This document shows, in pieces, positions 50,531-51,509 of a stretch of DNA of 51,509 nucleotides. The translations under genes and the position numbers were made by a program. The notes below the pieces were generated by a model. The model was not told the DNA's origin and ran no database searches. It saw nothing but the letters and a program-made list of their open reading frames with translations. Source of the stretch: a bacterium (GTDB taxonomy: Bacteria > Bacillota_I > Bacilli_A > RF39 > UBA660); assembly GCA_029218465.1 (NCBI GenBank), contig JAQXRJ010000085.1, positions 1-51,509 of the forward strand. The letters run 5' to 3'. Position 1 is the first letter of the stretch. Each line of letters starts with the position of its first letter.

Positions 50531-51509
50531 CTAATTCCCCAGCATTAATCTAATTATAGAAGTTGATTCTACTTTTGTGCCAGCTTCAGGAGACTGTTCT
50601 ATAACTTTTTCACCATTACCACTAAATTCCACATTTAATGGATACAATGTTTTTGATGCTTCTTTTGCAGTTTTACCTAATACATCAGGTACTATCACAT
50701 AAGTTGGATCCATCCATTCATGAGTTTTTTCTATTCCACCTTCCTGTTTGTCTATTTCAAGTGCATCAATTATATCAAGTAATATTCTTCTTGCAACTGG
50801 TGCAGTGGTGTAACTTGATAATAATGCTGTATTCTTAGGATTATCAATAGCAACGTATAAAATTGCTTTTGGAGCATTAGCTGGTACAACAGCCATAAAA
50901 CTCATTATATAATTATTTACCAAATATTTACCATTTTGTACTTTTTGGGCAGTTCCTGTTTTTCCACCTACTCTATATCCATCAATATATGCATATTTTC
51001 CACCACCTCTAGCTACTACACTTTCAAGAGCATAACGCATTGTATTTGAGGTTTCTTCACTTATAGTTGTTCTAACTAATTTAGGAGAGTTTTCCAACAT
51101 CACACTATTGGTTTCAGGTTCAGATATGCTTTTAACAATATATGGTGTATAAAGTTTTCCACCATTAACTACCGCAGATACTGCTGCTGTTTGTTGTATT
51201 GGTGTTACACTTACTCCTTGACCAAAAGCAGTAGTGGCAAGTTCCAAGTCTTTTACTTTATCTAATGAAAATATAATTCCAGTCCCCTCTCCATTTAAAT
51301 CTATCCCAGTTTTTTCTCCAAAACCAAATAAGTCTAAATATGAAAATAGCTTTTCTTTACCCAGTGCTAATCCCATGTGTACAAATCCTGGATTGCAAGA
51401 ATTCTCTAAAACTTGTAAAAAGGTTTGATAACCATGACCTCCTGCTTTCCAGCATCCTATCCTTGCACCACTTATTTTAACAGAACCCGAATCATAAAAA
51501 GTATCTTTC
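50531..51509 (-). CDS. spoVD: Class B penicillin-binding protein with PASTA domain (SpoVD-like), N-terminus off the window
   Basis: About 325 C-terminal residues are visible. The SxN motif is in ENSCNPGFVHMG, KTG in VGGKTGTAQKV, and a C-terminal PASTA domain follows (IVPDVLGKTAKEASKTLYPLNVEFSGNGEKVIEQSPEAGTKV). The N-terminal dimerisation and upstream transpeptidase parts lie beyond the right edge. A C-terminal single PASTA domain and its place just before mraY point to SpoVD, the spore cortex transpeptidase, rather than the division PBP2B. It would work with the SEDS protein downstream. Confidence 0.9.
   Translation of the reverse strand, partial: KDTFYDSGSVKISGARIGCWKAGGHGYQTFLQVLENSCNPGFVHMGLALGKEKLFSYLDLFGFGEKTGIDLNGEGTGIIFSLDKVKDLELATTAFGQGVSVTPIQQTAAVSAVVNGGKLYTPYIVKSISEPETNSVMLENSPKLVRTTISEETSNTMRYALESVVARGGGKYAYIDGYRVGGKTGTAQKVQNGKYLVNNYIMSFMAVVPANAPKAILYVAIDNPKNTALLSSYTTAPVARRILLDIIDALEIDKQEGGIEKTHEWMDPTYVIVPDVLGKTAKEASKTLYPLNVEFSGNGEKVIEQSPEAGTKVESTSIIRLMLGN

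Overview
The window is a very AT-rich bacterial chromosome segment with tightly packed genes, mostly on the minus strand. It uses the standard bacterial code: TGG encodes Trp and TGA is a real stop, for example at the end of yqfC. The gene content is that of a Gram-positive, endospore-forming member of the Bacilli. Sporulation-type genes include sirA, yqfC-yqfD, a two-domain GerM protein, gerE, spoIIIAH, ylbD/ylbE, and spoVD-mraY-SEDS. Housekeeping genes include hrcA-grpE-dnaK with CIRCE operators, rplU-prp-rpmA with the Prp-cleaved L27 extension, pnp-rpsO, rimM-trmD and eno. The extreme AT content and long AT-rich membrane proteins suggest an uncultured gut Bacilli lineage of the RF39/Mollicutes-like type. 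That placement is inference; a 16S or marker-gene tree would settle it.

Layout. 1-2.1 kb: CIRCE-controlled heat-shock operon. 2.3-4.6 kb (+): ABC exporter pair. 4.7-9.2 kb: galE, small membrane and spore-coat type genes, two degenerate enzyme-like proteins (polysaccharide deacetylase-like and GDPD-like), holA. 9.4-16.3 kb: an Ig-like surface protein, phosphohexomutase, trigger factor, anchored proteins of unknown role and a CPBP protease. 16.3-16.6 kb: a tiny transcription unit encoding a 9-residue peptide. 16.6-25.8 kb: rpmA-prp-rplU, sirA-yneF-tkt, a sugar nucleotidyltransferase, gltX with an overlapping 24-codon upstream ORF, a DUF362 protein, a nucleoside deaminase, lepB-rplS. 25.9-33.9 kb: yqfCD, unknown proteins, a YfhO family protein, tRNA-Arg, gerM, gerE, spoIIIAH. 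33.9-45.9 kb: ynbB, a short-chain reductase, a divergent sigma factor, eno, trmD-rimM, an SpoU methyltransferase, a YgjP-like peptidase, tspO, pnp, rpsO and an M3-like peptidase. 46.0-47.9 kb (+): two zinc-ribbon membrane proteins and an Lgt-like protein. 48.0-48.3 kb: a decayed gene. 48.3-51.5 kb: cell-wall/cortex genes SEDS-mraY-spoVD.

How it fits together. The galE, phosphohexomutase, nucleotidyltransferase and YfhO genes point to sugar activation and surface polymer glycosylation. The SEDS/MraY/SpoVD set builds septal or cortex peptidoglycan. The GerE, GerM, SpoIIIAH, YqfCD and SirA genes show that the spore programme is at least partly kept, and several are preceded by sigE/sigK-like -10 boxes (CATATAAT, CATAAAAT, CATATTATA).

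Most unusual items: the 9-codon ORF with duplicated promoter and palindromic operator; a GrpE with a cysteine-rich N-terminus (11 Cys in the first 42 residues); the uORF overlapping gltX; gerE and a second small gene that have no ATG/GTG/TTG start but a Shine-Dalgarno followed by ATT AAA; and adjacent degenerate enzyme folds at 6.7-8.3 kb. No CRISPR array, insertion sequence or rRNA was seen.
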